Shown: positions 14,066 to 23,137, numbered from the stretch's first letter. The stretch is 64,000 bases of DNA from Plesiocystis pacifica SIR-1 (GCF_000170895.1 NZ_ABCS01000031.1:25138-89137); one strand, 5' to 3'. The notes: generated by a model from the letters alone, not told the origin. Translations and numbers: made by a program.

Positions 14066-14656
14066 CTACGTCGAAGGGGTCGCGGACGCTCGGAGCTTGG
14101 CCCGGATCCGCCGCTTCAGCTCGATCTTTGCGCGATGTCGGCGAGTTCGGATCGTCGCCGCGGCGGTCGCTTCCTTTTTAGCGAAGGACTCGACATCGCC
14201 ACCAGCGAGCTGGTCCTCGACCGCGCGTCGAAAGGGCTCGGCGAGTCGATCGAGCTCTCGCGCCAGTAGGTCTCGCTTTTCTTGGCGCTCGAGGGCGGTG
14301 ATCGGGCCGGTCCCATCGTGGACGAGCGCGCTGAGGTCGACGTCGCGCCCGAGCTCTGCATCTCGCCGGCTTTGCCCACGGGCAGCTCGCAGGGCTTGAA
14401 TCCGGGCGACGCTGCCCACCCAGCGGGCGAAGGCTTCGTCATGGACGGGCGCGAAGCTGGAAAAGCGCTCCCAGATCAGCTCATTCGACTGTTGGGCGAG
14501 GTCGCGGGCGAGGTGGTAGGGGAAGCGCCGCTCGAAGTAGCCGATCAGCCAGCGGTCGACCCCGTGCACGAGCATCGCCTTCGCGCGGGCGCGGTCACGC
14601 GGGGCGGATCTGCGGAGCGCGTCGAGGTATGCCCGGTAGATCGCGTTTAGTCCCAT
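14066..14656 (-). CDS. RNA polymerase sigma-70 family (ECF-like) factor
   Basis: 196 residues from ATG 14656. The first half fits sigma region 2 (helices around RWLIGYFERRFPYHLARDLA and NELIWERFSSF), and the second half fits region 4, ending with an HTH (DVESFAKKEATAAATIRTRR) and a basic tail. Sigma factors of this divergent type are common in myxobacteria beside Ser/Thr kinase genes. It is transcribed away from the kinase at 14778 with 121 bases between, which must contain both promoters. Regulation of the sigma factor by the kinase is inferred from this arrangement. Confidence 0.75.
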   Translation of the reverse strand: MGLNAIYRAYLDALRRSAPRDRARAKAMLVHGVDRWLIGYFERRFPYHLARDLAQQSNELIWERFSSFAPVHDEAFARWVGSVARIQALRAARGQSRRDAELGRDVDLSALVHDGTGPITALERQEKRDLLARELDRLAEPFRRAVEDQLAGGDVESFAKKEATAAATIRTRRHRAKIELKRRIRAKLRASATPST

Positions 14657-14777
14657 GCAGACCAAGTGTACACGCGGGGAGAGGGGAAGGATTGGCCATG
14701 AGGACAGCGCGTTCAGGGGGCGTCGACGCGCCGAGCCCAGATGGTCGTCTCGGTGGTAGCCTGCTCCCGCGCCGCTC
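14657..14777. promoter_or_regulatory. Divergent sigma/kinase intergenic region
   Basis: 121 bases separating the two start codons. It must hold the control signals of both genes; the GGCGTCGACGCGCC near 14717 is a GC palindrome that could be an operator. No convincing -35/-10 pair is visible. Confidence 0.35.
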
Positions 14778-16274
14778 ATGGATGCCGACCTGCCGCCCGA
14801 CGACGATGGGCCCGACGAGCTCGACCCGAGTGAGCCCATCGACGAGATCCCGCTGCTGGATGAGTCGGAGCGGCTGCCCCCCGCTTGGCGCGAGCTCCTC
14901 GCGGAGATCAGCGCCTGCCGAGCGGTCCATCAGCAGATGCCCGAGGAGCCGCTGTTTCGGATCGGGCGCTACGAGATCGAGGACTACATCGGGCACGGTG
15001 GTATGGGGGTGGTGGTTCAGGGGCGCGACCCGGAGCTCGAGCGCCCGATCGCCATGAAGCTGTGCCTGGGGGCGCGAGCGAAGGCCGAGGAGGCGCTGCT
15101 TCGGGAGGCGCGGGTCCTGGCGAAGCTGGACCATCCCAACATCATCCGGGTGTTCGACGCGGGTCGCTACGAGGGCCACTTGTTCGTGGTCATGGAGCTC
15201 GTCGAGGGCGAGGACGCAGGCCGGTGGAGCCGACGCTGGGTCGAGCTCGCCGAGGTTCGCCGAGTCTACGTCGCCGCGGCGCAGGGTCTCGCGGCGGCGC
15301 ACGAGGCGGGGGTGCTGCACGGGGACTTCAAGCCCTCGAACGTGCTGGTCGCCCAAGGGGGGCGGGTGCTCGTGGCGGACTTCGGCGTAGCTGAGGCGCT
15401 CGGCGAGGCTGGAGAGGACTCGGCTCCCAACGAGGGGCCTCGGCGGGGGACGCTCCTCTACATGGCTCCAGAGCGTTTGTGGGGCGAGGCTGGGGATGCG
15501 CGCTCGGATCTTTACTCGCTGTGCGCGTCGATGTGGCAAACGGTCTATGCGAGCCCGCCTTTCGAGGGGTCGAGCGCGAGTGAGTTGCTCGCGGCGATCG
15601 AAGCGAGGGACCTGCGCGAGGGCTATGACGCGCTCGACGACGTGCCGGAGTGGTTGGCGGCGGCGCTGCGGCGTGGGCTGGCCGAGGAGCCTGACGATCG
15701 CTTTGGATCGATGGCGGAGCTCATCGAGGCCCTGCGCAACGAGGAGACCGACGACGGAGGCTCATCCGGTGGGGGAGTCGGGAGCTGGCGCGGACGTTCG
15801 GGCTTTCTACACGGGCTGCTCCTGGGCCTGTCGGGGTTCGCAGGCTTCGCCGTCGTGCTGCTCGTGCTCTTCGTGCAGATGACGCGGCCGAGTGTCGGCA
15901 AGCTGGTCCCGGAGTTGACCGTCGCAGAACCGGCCGAGACCCGATCTGCGGCTGATGTCGCAGTCCGGTTAATCGGAGAGGGACGCTACGAAGAGGCTCA
16001 GGCCGTCTGGGAGGCAGAGGAAAGCCGACGCAAAGCGGAGGGCGAGCCCGTCGCCGAGCCTGCTCTCGCCATCGCCCAAGCTTACCTCGAGCGCGCGAAG
16101 ACTCTGATCGAGACCTCCCCCAAGCTGTCGGGCAAGCTCGCGGGGCTGGCGGTCGAAGCCGCTAGCACGGCCCGCACTGAACTGTGGGAGGAGGGACTCC
16201 CCCGAACCCACGCAGATAAGGTCCGTGGGGAGGCCCTGGCTCTTCAGCAGCGTGCGAAGGCCGCCAAAGATTAG
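14778..16274 (+). CDS. Transmembrane Ser/Thr protein kinase
   Basis: 498 residues, PknB/Hanks type. The Gly loop is GHGGMG (72-77), the ATP-binding lysine IAMK (Lys94), the catalytic loop H-G-D-F-K-P-S-N (181-188), the metal-binding DFG (201-203) and the substrate-anchoring M-A-P-E-R-L at about 229. The catalytic loop has Gly instead of Arg before Asp, a non-RD kinase as often seen in myxobacteria, so activation may not need activation-loop phosphorylation. One transmembrane helix (about 344-367) separates the cytoplasmic kinase from a helical, TPR-like extracytoplasmic region. Divergent from the sigma-factor gene. Stop overlaps the convergent Cys-rich gene by 4 bases. Confidence 0.9.
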   Translation: MDADLPPDDDGPDELDPSEPIDEIPLLDESERLPPAWRELLAEISACRAVHQQMPEEPLFRIGRYEIEDYIGHGGMGVVVQGRDPELERPIAMKLCLGARAKAEEALLREARVLAKLDHPNIIRVFDAGRYEGHLFVVMELVEGEDAGRWSRRWVELAEVRRVYVAAAQGLAAAHEAGVLHGDFKPSNVLVAQGGRVLVADFGVAEALGEAGEDSAPNEGPRRGTLLYMAPERLWGEAGDARSDLYSLCASMWQTVYASPPFEGSSASELLAAIEARDLREGYDALDDVPEWLAAALRRGLAEEPDDRFGSMAELIEALRNEETDDGGSSGGGVGSWRGRSGFLHGLLLGLSGFAGFAVVLLVLFVQMTRPSVGKLVPELTVAEPAETRSAADVAVRLIGEGRYEEAQAVWEAEESRRKAEGEPVAEPALAIAQAYLERAKTLIETSPKLSGKLAGLAVEAASTARTELWEEGLPRTHADKVRGEALALQQRAKAAKD

Positions 16275-16777
16275 CCCTCGAGGCAGTCCACAGTTCCGTC
16301 TTCGTTCGTCGCGCCTCCATCGCAGAAGGTGCTGTAGCCATCGATCTCAGCACAAGCCCAGAGCATATCGGCGCTGATCTCTTCGCAGCCCTGCCAGGTG
16401 CAGCACAGAATCGATGAGCCCATGGGGGTTGCGACTGGATCGAGTTCATCGACGCAGAAGCCAAGATCGCACGCGCCGGGGAAGGGCTGGTAGCACACCG
16501 CACCATCAGCGACGGCCTCGCCGTACTCGCAGTGGCGGCGCTCGCCTACCACGCAGCGATCGTTCGCGTCGGGGAACTCGCAGGTCGAGTTGTCTCCGTC
16601 GATGGTGCAGCACAAATCCGCGTCGAGTCGGGGAGCGTCGGGGCCCGTCCACTGGCAGTAGCGGGAGAAGGTCTGGCCCAAGCCATCGGTGTAGGGGCTT
16701 CCGTCGTCATCGATATAGACGTCGGCGCACAGGTCCGGGGCGAGGATGAGGGTGGAGAGGATGAACGTGAGCATCAT
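16271..16777 (-). CDS. Secreted Cys-rich protein
   Basis: 168 residues with a short N-terminal signal sequence (MMLTFILSTLILAPDLCADV) and about 17 Cys residues in pairs such as DLCCTIDG, ILCCTWQGC and CDLGFC. The spacing indicates several disulfides and an exported, stable fold. No enzymatic motif. Proteins of this look are frequent in Nannocystis-type genomes. It converges on the kinase gene; it may simply be a neighbour. Confidence 0.7.
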   Translation of the reverse strand: MMLTFILSTLILAPDLCADVYIDDDGSPYTDGLGQTFSRYCQWTGPDAPRLDADLCCTIDGDNSTCEFPDANDRCVVGERRHCEYGEAVADGAVCYQPFPGACDLGFCVDELDPVATPMGSSILCCTWQGCEEISADMLWACAEIDGYSTFCDGGATNEDGTVDCLEG

Positions 16778-17379
16778 CCTGCGACGCTATCAGCGCGAGA
16801 GAGGCCGCTGGCCTCGCCGGTCATGGGCCTGTGTCGCGTCGATCATGACGACCCACGACCGAGAAGTCGTCGCGGCGACGCTTCCTCACGGAGGGTTGGT
16901 ACGGACTCAGGGCTCAGGTTCGACTTCGGGATCCCAACCGACCTCAACAGGGCGGCTGTGCGCGGGGTGGGCTCGACCAGTGGTTGGCTGAGAGCGACCC
17001 GTGGAGGATGGTCTCGACTCGTGAGGCCCCAGCGTCGACTAGCGAATACCAACCGCCGCCGGGGGGCGGACCTGGACCAGGAGTTGCTCATCGCTACAGC
17101 TCCCGACGATGATCGAGAGCTGAGGCCGACCTTCTGTCGGACCCTGTCGCGGTCTACCCGCAGCCGCGCGCTTCGGGGTAGTCGTCGCAGGCTGAGGTCC
17201 GTTGACCCACATCATGGGGACAATGCCCACACTTCAACTCTGTCACCCATGAGTCTGCCTCAGCACCACTATTAATTCTGGCCACGGTGGAAACAAGGAA
17301 GGGTGGAGGCGCGCTCAGGCCACACTTCGCCAAGAAGCGGCCAGCCTCGGGTGCCTCAGATGGTTTTCGGCGCGCATTT
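16778..17379. other. Intergenic region without recognisable gene
   Basis: About 600 bases upstream of the secreted Cys-rich gene. Open frames on both strands here (such as 16532-17275 plus and 17154-17615 minus) are low in normal codon bias and mutually overlapping, so none is called. The promoter of the minus-strand gene at 16777 should lie at the left edge. Confidence 0.4.
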
Positions 17380-17516
17380 GACACGCGATTGATAGGCCGT
17401 TGGTACGCGATTGACAGGCCGTTGATACACCGAGAGCGCGATTTAGTACGCGATTGACAGGCCGTTGATACACCGAGAGCGCGATTTAGTACGCGATTGA
17501 TAGACCGTTGACAGGC
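17380..17516. repeat. 43-bp tandem repeats with conserved 16-mer core
   Basis: Two perfect 43-bp units (17404-17446 and 17447-17489) are flanked by partial ones on both sides. The core CGCGATTGACAGGCCG, or the variant with ATAGGCCG/ATAGACCG, appears four times, at about 17383, 17407, 17450 and 17493. Two spacings are exactly 43 bp and the first is about 24 bp, so not all four sit on one helical face. Iteron-like arrays serve as protein-binding sites in origins or operators, and an integrase gene lies 1.5 kb to the right. No DnaA boxes or repA gene seen. Confidence 0.75.
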
Positions 17517-17826
17517 ATCTGAGACACCCTCGGTAAAGCCGCGGCCGGAGCGCTCTGTGATGCGCCCCCAACCTCTGCGGGGTGACTCGTCCGGCACATA
17601 TTCGAGGTGACCCAAAATGACCCCACGCCTGAGATGGGCGCAATTGGTGTGGTCATTTAAATCCTCGACGGACGTCGCAATTGGAGTCAGGCTCAGTCCA
17701 TGGTTGAGCTACTCTCGAACACAGACACCAAGGCGCTGGCGAGTCTCGACGAAGACCGTGCGCGCCACGTGGTGGAGCGCGGTGCTCGATCCGGTCTCGA
17801 GGTTCAACACTGAGGAGGAGGAGCCG

Positions 17827-18684
17827 ATGACCGCGATGAGGACCGTGGGCATCGTGGCGGCGACGCTCGCCACGACGGCCGTAATCGGCGGCGGAGCCTA
17901 CTGGCTCTACAAGCGCCGGAAAAAGAAGAAGGACGACGAACTCGCGGACGACGACGACGTGGTTCTCAAGGACTTCGAGGACGACGACGACCCGATCACC
18001 CCCGACGACATCCGCCCTCGAGGCGGGTTCATGGATCGCAACACGCTCCCGGACGACGTGAAGCAGGAGTTCATCGAGGCCTTCGGCGGCTACGCGCCGC
18101 CCAAGGACGAGATCCTTGACAACCTCACCCAGGAAGACGTGATCTTGTTCGGCGTGAAGTCGGAGCCCGTGCCGGGCTACCCCGAGGTCAGGGAGGAGAT
18201 CCTCACTGCCAAGGTGCGGACCGTCGAGGACACGGTGATCCGGGCGCGGATCTCCGAGCCCGAGGAGTTCTCCGCGCACCTCGGCTCCTACGCCGGTCAT
18301 GGCTTTCGCTTCGGCGAGATGGTCGAGGTCCCGCGCGGCGTGATCATCTTCGCCGCGCGGCCCAAGCCCACGGACGTGACGGGCTACGGCAAGCACGGGC
18401 GTCCGGCGGGGACCTTCGAGTCCAGCCACGTGACGAAGAAGAGCTACGACGTGCACCCCGGCACGCCCTACGACCTCGTGATGCCCTACATCACCGACGA
18501 CATCGAGTTCCACGTCGACCGCGCGATGGTCCGCTTCGAGCTCGTCGGGACCAAGGGGCTGCATCAGCAGATCGTGTTCAAGGAAGGCAGCATGCACGGC
18601 GACGTGACGCTCCGGGCGCTCGATCGGGATCCGAAGACGGGGCTGGTGTTCGTGGCGCGCTGGAACTTCCACATCGAACCGTGA
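17827..18684 (+). CDS. Membrane-anchored protein of unknown function
   Basis: 285 residues from the ATG at 17827, which follows a strong GGAGGAGGAG. An N-terminal transmembrane helix (TVGIVAATLATTAVIGGGAY) is followed at once by a basic patch (KRRKKKKDDE), then a very acidic linker, then a soluble domain of about 220 residues. That domain contains PGYPEVREEILTAKVRTVED and GVIIFAARPKPTDVTGYG. The topology is N-out/C-in by the positive-inside rule. No family recognised. A longer start at 17617 adds non-protein-like sequence and is rejected. It lies upstream of a 38-codon gene and the integrase, possibly as part of one accessory element. Confidence 0.65.
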   Translation: MTAMRTVGIVAATLATTAVIGGGAYWLYKRRKKKKDDELADDDDVVLKDFEDDDDPITPDDIRPRGGFMDRNTLPDDVKQEFIEAFGGYAPPKDEILDNLTQEDVILFGVKSEPVPGYPEVREEILTAKVRTVEDTVIRARISEPEEFSAHLGSYAGHGFRFGEMVEVPRGVIIFAARPKPTDVTGYGKHGRPAGTFESSHVTKKSYDVHPGTPYDLVMPYITDDIEFHVDRAMVRFELVGTKGLHQQIVFKEGSMHGDVTLRALDRDPKTGLVFVARWNFHIEP

Positions 18685-18734
18685 GGACCAGTTACGGCCC
18701 GCGCGTAGGGGCCGAGACAAACTGGAGGTGAGCG

Positions 18735-18851
18735 GTGACGATCGAAGCGCGAGCGCCTCGAGCAGCTCAGTGTGGGAGCTTCGTGGTGCGCTGCCTCGAC
18801 AACGACCCCATGGTCGGCAAGGGGCGTGACCTCGTCTGGCGCGGACGCTGA
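18735..18851 (+). CDS. 38-residue protein upstream of integrase
   Basis: Frame from GTG 18735 to TGA 18849-18851, preceded by a near-perfect Shine-Dalgarno, GGAGGTG, 4 bases upstream. The product is small and basic with two Cys (TIEARAPRAAQCGSFVVRCL and a GKGRDLVWRGR tail). It could be a small excisionase-like or regulatory peptide given the integrase 117 bases downstream, but it carries no motif. The strong ribosome binding site is the main support. Confidence 0.4.
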   Translation: MTIEARAPRAAQCGSFVVRCLDNDPMVGKGRDLVWRGR

Positions 18852-18968
18852 GCCCCAAAACTGAACCCGGCGGAACACGACGGACGGGCTTCGCGTCGTA
18901 GGCTGCCATCCGCTAGGATGGTCACCTACCGAAGAGCCACGCCCCGTCGTTGAGAGGAAACGACAACG

Positions 18969-20147
18969 ATGAGCGTGAAAATCCGCCCCTACCGCAACGG
19001 GGGCTACGAAGTCGACATCATGATCCGCCTACCCAACGGCCAGACTCACCGCGAGCGACGCAAGTCGCCGTTCTCGGCCAAGTCTGCGTCGCTGCGCTGG
19101 GGCAGGGAACGCGAGCGCCACCTGCTGATCCATGGGTTGGCAACCGCCAGCGACGACGCTGGCCCGATAAAGAAGGAGGTCCCAACCCTGGCGGAGTTCG
19201 CCCCACGCTACATGGAGGGCTACGCCAAGGCCAACGGCCACAAACCATCCACCCTTGAGACCAAGCGCCAGGTCCTGCGCCTGCACTTGATCCCCGCGTT
19301 CGGGGACAAGCGCCTCGATCAGATCAACTCCGAGCTCGTCCAACGGCTCAAGGCCAAGCTCACCGAGCACATGGCCAACAAGTCGATCAACAACGTGCTC
19401 GGCGTGCTCAACACGATGCTGAAGTGCGCCGTCGAGTGGGGCGTGCTCGAGGAGCTGCCCGTCCGAGCCAAGCGCATGCGCGTGAAGAGCCCGTCGATGG
19501 ACTTCTACGACTTCGACGAGTACGCGGCGCTGGTCAAGGCCGCGGCGGCGCAGAGTCCCGAGTGCCTGGTGTTCGTGCTGCTTGCCGGCGATGCGGGGCT
19601 GCGCGCGGGGGAGATCCGCGGGCTGCACTGGGCTGCGGTGGATCTGCGCCGGCGTCAGCTGACGGTCGAGCACTCGGAGTACAAGGGCGAGCTCACCACG
19701 CCCAAGTACGACAAGATCCGCACGATCCCGCTGACGCGGCGGCTCGCGGATGCGCTGGGGACTCTCCCCAGGGACTGCGAGCTCGTGCTGTACCGCGGGA
19801 GCGAGGGCCGGGAGATCCCGACCTCGCGGCAGACGGGGCGGACTATGCTGGAGAAGGCCCAGGACGCCGCGAAGCTGCGACGTCGAGGGCCGCACACGCT
19901 GCGACACACCTTTTGTAGTCACCTCGCCATGCGCGGGGCGGCGGCACGGGTGATCCAGCAGCTCGCGGGGCACGCGTCGCTGGTGACGACGCAGCGCTAC
20001 ATGCACCTGTCCCCGGGCGCGACCGAGGCCGCGATCGCGCTGCTCGAGCAGCCGGCCCCGGTCCTGAAGCCGGCTGAGCCCACGGCCGGGCCCCGGCTTG
20101 GAGAGATTCGGGAGACGGAGGGGCGCCAGCCCCCTCACGCCCCGTAG
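18969..20147 (+). CDS. Tyrosine recombinase (phage-type integrase)
   Basis: 392 residues with the full catalytic set: Arg212 (GLRAGEIRG), Lys near 246-249 (TTPKYDKIR), His309 and Arg312 (HTLRHTF), His335 (LAGHASL) and the nucleophile Tyr344 (TTQRYMHLSP). N-terminal beta-hairpin arm (residues 1-35) plus a SAM-like core-binding domain (about 72-170), as in site-specific integrases of phages and islands. The C-terminal 40 residues are Pro-rich. GAGAGGAAA precedes the ATG. No tRNA gene or direct repeat that could be attL/attR is visible nearby. Two family A copies follow its stop. Probably integrates an element that includes the genes at 17.8-18.9 kb. Confidence 0.9.
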   Translation: MSVKIRPYRNGGYEVDIMIRLPNGQTHRERRKSPFSAKSASLRWGRERERHLLIHGLATASDDAGPIKKEVPTLAEFAPRYMEGYAKANGHKPSTLETKRQVLRLHLIPAFGDKRLDQINSELVQRLKAKLTEHMANKSINNVLGVLNTMLKCAVEWGVLEELPVRAKRMRVKSPSMDFYDFDEYAALVKAAAAQSPECLVFVLLAGDAGLRAGEIRGLHWAAVDLRRRQLTVEHSEYKGELTTPKYDKIRTIPLTRRLADALGTLPRDCELVLYRGSEGREIPTSRQTGRTMLEKAQDAAKLRRRGPHTLRHTFCSHLAMRGAAARVIQQLAGHASLVTTQRYMHLSPGATEAAIALLEQPAPVLKPAEPTAGPRLGEIRETEGRQPPHAP

Positions 20148-20159
20148 ACGGACCTTTTG

Positions 20160-20330
20160 ACCCCTCAAACCACGGGCGCCTGGGACCGGGGGCGCTTCGT
20201 CGCTGTCCGCTCCTCCGCTTTGGCTTGGTGGGCAATGGCGTTCGTGCCATCGAGAGGGCATGTGGTCGCCCCCGCAAGCGGGGGCGTGGATTCGTTGACG
20301 AGCGGTGGCGTCTCTGAGCTCTGTTTTGCC
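20160..20330 (+). repeat. Family A 3'-end repeat, copy 3
   Basis: Begins eight bases after the integrase stop with TTTTGACCCCTC, then the full family A block order. The hairpin loop is AA here (CGCCCCCGC-AA-GCGGGGGCG) instead of TC, with the stem unchanged. Immediately followed by copy 4 in the same orientation. Confidence 0.85.
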
Positions 20331-20500
20331 CACACAGGCGCCTGGGACCGGGGGCGCTTCGTCGCTATCCGCTCCTCCGCTTTGGCTTGGTGGGCAGTGG
20401 CGTTCGTGCCATCGAGAGGGCATGTGGTCGCCCCCGCTCGCGGGGGCGTGGATTCGTTGACGAGCGGCGGCGGAGGTTGAGTGGGCAGAAGCGGCGGCGT
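20331..20500 (+). repeat. Family A 3'-end repeat, copy 4 (tandem with copy 3)
   Basis: Second, almost identical unit starting at GCCCACACAGGCGCCTGGGACC. The tandem arrangement (period about 167 bases) shows that the family can duplicate locally. The hairpin loop is TC. It ends just before the convergent SRPBCC gene. Confidence 0.85.
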
Positions 20501-20509
20501 CTCTGAGCC

Positions 20510-20932
20510 CTATTTCGTCTCGAGCCAGGCCCCGAGGGCGGCGATCTGGCCCGCGTCGGTGCGGGCCACCAGCCAGCGCAGCACCGGGGCGAACAGGCCA
20601 AGGGGGCCCGACACGGCGCACCGGGCCGTCAGGCTCACCCGGGTGCGCTCGGGGTCGAGGGGGTCGAGGGCGTAGGCGTACTCCGCCTCGACGGCGCCCT
20701 GGCGGGAGCGAAGGACCAGGCGCTCGCCTGGCTTGCAGACTGCGATCTCGGCCTGGCGTGTCTTGCCCCGGGTGTGGAAGGTGAGCGTCGTGCCCACCGC
20801 CAGCGGGCCGTGGGCTTCGAGCCGGTCGATGCCGTGCATCCATCGACCGGCGTGCTCCCAGTCGACCATGGCCTGCCAGACGAACTCGACCGGGCGCGCG
20901 ATGGTCTCGTCGACCGAAAATGCCTGTTTCAT
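20510..20932 (-). CDS. SRPBCC-family protein
   Basis: 140 residues from ATG 20932 with the START/Bet v1-like pattern of polyketide cyclase/dehydrase-type proteins: N-terminal strand MKQAFSVDETIARPVEFVWQ, helix with W-x-H-A-G-R-W, several antiparallel strands (TTLTFHTRGKTRQAEIAV) and a long C-terminal helix. These proteins bind small hydrophobic ligands in a central cavity. It lies 83 bases downstream of an AraC-type regulator gene in the same direction, so the regulator may control it. Confidence 0.8.
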   Translation of the reverse strand: MKQAFSVDETIARPVEFVWQAMVDWEHAGRWMHGIDRLEAHGPLAVGTTLTFHTRGKTRQAEIAVCKPGERLVLRSRQGAVEAEYAYALDPLDPERTRVSLTARCAVSGPLGLFAPVLRWLVARTDAGQIAALGAWLETK

Positions 20933-21015
20933 GCGGGGACCTCCATCGGATGTGGACCCAAGTTGCCACCAGCCGAGCCCCCGGTCTTGAACCGATTTGA
21001 CCTGGAGGAGGTCGC

Positions 21016-21870
21016 TCAGCTCTCGGGCACGAAGCCGGCCCCGTCCCCGTGCTCGTCCGGCGGATAGTGGGTCCGCTGCGCGGCGAGGTAGGCCGTCGGC
21101 GTGACCCCGGTGTGCCGCTTGAAGTCCCGCACCAGGTGGGCCTGGTCGGACCAGCCCAGGTCGAGGGCGCGCTCGGCCCAGCGCACTGGCCCGTGGGCGT
21201 CGATCAGCGCCAGCAGCCGTCGCATGCGCAAGAGCCTGGCGAGGCGTCGAGGGGAGAGGCCGACGACTCGGGTGAACTCTCGATCGAGGTAGCCGTGGGA
21301 GATGTCCAGGGCCTGGGCGATGTCGGCCACGGGTCGGGTTGGATCGGCCTCGAGCATGGCCACGGCGGCGGCGCAGCGCTCGATGCCCTTGACCTCGTGA
21401 TCGCGCTCGGCGAGGGCCGCGAGGGCGCCTTCGAGGGCAGCGAGCATGGCGTCGGAGCCCTTGCTGGCCAGCAAGCGACGGCGAAGCTCGGCGGCGGGGG
21501 GCCAGGCCTCCATCAGGTCGACCACCCGACCACGCAGCGACGCCGGGCGCAGGCCGAACACGGCCTCGCAGCCCACCGGGGTACACACGATGCCCACCGC
21601 GAAGGTCTCGCCGGTGGGCTCGTTGATGACCGGGCCATCGTGGGGTCCGATCAAAAAGCCCTGCTCGGCGCGCAGGGTCGGCCCTTGCCCGTCCCGGGGC
21701 GTCTGCAAGATGGCGTCGCCCAATACGAACACCGCCACCGTCGAGCCGGTGGGCGCGATGCGTTCCCGGCGATAGGGGATGGTGCCCCGGGCGTACCAGA
21801 TGGACTCCACGAGCTGGTCGCCAGGGGGCTTCACTCCGCGGGGGACGAAATCAAACTCGAAGGTGCTCAT
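21016..21870 (-). CDS. AraC-family transcriptional regulator
   Basis: 284 residues. The C-terminal about 100 residues hold two helix-turn-helix motifs of AraC/XylS type: PVADIAQALDISHGYLDREF, then LSPRRLARLLRMRRLL and the signature D-L-G-W-S-D-Q-A-H-L-V-R-D-F-K-R, followed by TGVTPTAY. The N-terminal about 130 residues are a cupin-like sensory domain similar to the DUF6597-type front ends. Likely cytoplasmic activator or repressor of the SRPBCC gene downstream. Confidence 0.88.
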   Translation of the reverse strand: MSTFEFDFVPRGVKPPGDQLVESIWYARGTIPYRRERIAPTGSTVAVFVLGDAILQTPRDGQGPTLRAEQGFLIGPHDGPVINEPTGETFAVGIVCTPVGCEAVFGLRPASLRGRVVDLMEAWPPAAELRRRLLASKGSDAMLAALEGALAALAERDHEVKGIERCAAAVAMLEADPTRPVADIAQALDISHGYLDREFTRVVGLSPRRLARLLRMRRLLALIDAHGPVRWAERALDLGWSDQAHLVRDFKRHTGVTPTAYLAAQRTHYPPDEHGDGAGFVPES

Positions 21871-21983
21871 GATCGTTCGCTGGCCCGTCGATGGGCGACG
21901 GCACCCAGCTTCACCTAGGCGCCGTCAGGCCGCGGGTCAAGGGCGCGGCTCGTCGCGCTCGTCGAGGTGGTGAGCTCTGCCGA

Positions 21984-23137
21984 TCACAAGTTTCCGGTGA
22001 ACACGGCGTAGGCCCGGCCGCTCGACGCGTCGGCGTCGTGGCTGTGGTGTGGGGCGCCGATGATCAGGTCGCCGCGGCCGTCTCCGTCGAGGTCGCCCGC
22101 TCCGGCGACGGACCAGCCCGCTCGCGCGTCGGCCTGTTCGCCCGTGAACACGAGGCCGCCGATCCCGAGTTCGACCTCGGCGAGGGCGACGGGGTCGCCG
22201 TCCTCCTTGCCGTAGACGAGGTAGGCTCGGCCGGCGCCGCTGGCCCCCATCACTTCGGACAGGGGCGCTCCGACGATCAAGTCGTCGAGGCCGTCGCCGT
22301 TGACGTCGCCGACCCCGTCGACGCTGTAGCCTGCGCCGTCGGAGAGCAGGGCCTCTTGGATGACGAAGCCACCGATCCCGTCCTCGAGCTCCTCGAGCAG
22401 CACTGGGGCAGGGTCGTCCTTGCCGAAGATCACGTAGATCGCGCTCGCCTTGTCGTCAACGCTAGAGCTGCCGAAGTGGTAGACACCAGGTTGTCGTAGG
22501 GGACGCCGATGAGCAGGTCGTCGAGGCCGTCGCCGTTGAAGTCGACCTCGCCCGCGACGGACCAACCCAGCTGGCTGTCGGCGAGGTCACCGTCGATGCT
22601 GTAGCCCATGCAGCCGAGCTCGCCGAGGGGGATCACCGGGGGCTCGTGCGGGGCGAGGGATTCGCCGACGCACGCTCCGCTGAGGCAGGCCTCGTCGACG
22701 ACGCAGCCGAGCGGGTCCTCGCACGGCGTACCGTCAGCGAGGGGGACGGCGAGGCACTCTCCAGCGATGCACTGGCCCTCGACGCAGGGACCGTCGAGCT
22801 CGCTGCAGTCCTCGTCGCAGACGCCACCGGTGTCGGTGTCCGTGGTGTCGGTGTCGGTGTCCATGGTGTCGGTGTCGGTGTCGGTGTCGGTATCCGTGGT
22901 GTCGGTTTGGGTCGTGTCAGTACCCGTTTCGGTCGTGTCAGTGCCGGTGTCGGTCGTGCTCGAGTCTCCGACCTCGTCGCCGCCCGTCGTCTCGCCATCC
23001 GTGCTGGCTTCCGTGTCCATTTCCGTGTCAGCGCTCTCTCCCTCCGCGCCCGCGTCGTCGGTGCAGCTGGATGCGAGGAGGAGCGAACACAGGAGCAGGG
23101 GCGCGCTGAGGGCGATGGTCGTGCGAGAGGGCATCAC
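21984..23137 (-). pseudogene. FG-GAP repeat lipoprotein, one single-base frameshift as read
   Basis: From the start at 23137: signal peptide with lipobox LLASSC, a linker of about 80 residues made of T, D, E, G and S (TDTDTD runs), a Cys-rich block (about 10 Cys), then FG-GAP/integrin-like repeats with calcium-binding DFNGDGLDDLLIG, DVNGDGLDDLIVG and DLDGDGRGDLIIG. Near 22486 a GG should be GGG; with it the frame continues through NLGVYHFGSSS to the stop at 21984, giving 384 residues. As read, the gene is split in two. A surface lipoprotein with at least three propeller repeats. Confidence 0.8.

Noticed and set aside
17404..17516. CRISPR-like array
   Set aside because: Units are contiguous without unique spacers, and no cas genes lie nearby.
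17154..17615. Minus-strand frame through the 43-bp repeats, containing repeated SINGL/SINRV-like words
   Set aside because: The repeats are an accident of reading the tandem array; no start signal, no conserved protein features, and it conflicts with the non-coding look of the area.
20157..20480. Open frame across two family A copies (repeated FVPSRGHVVAPA-like peptide)
   Set aside because: Other copies break this frame by insertions, the changes do not respect codons, and the hairpin is the conserved element.
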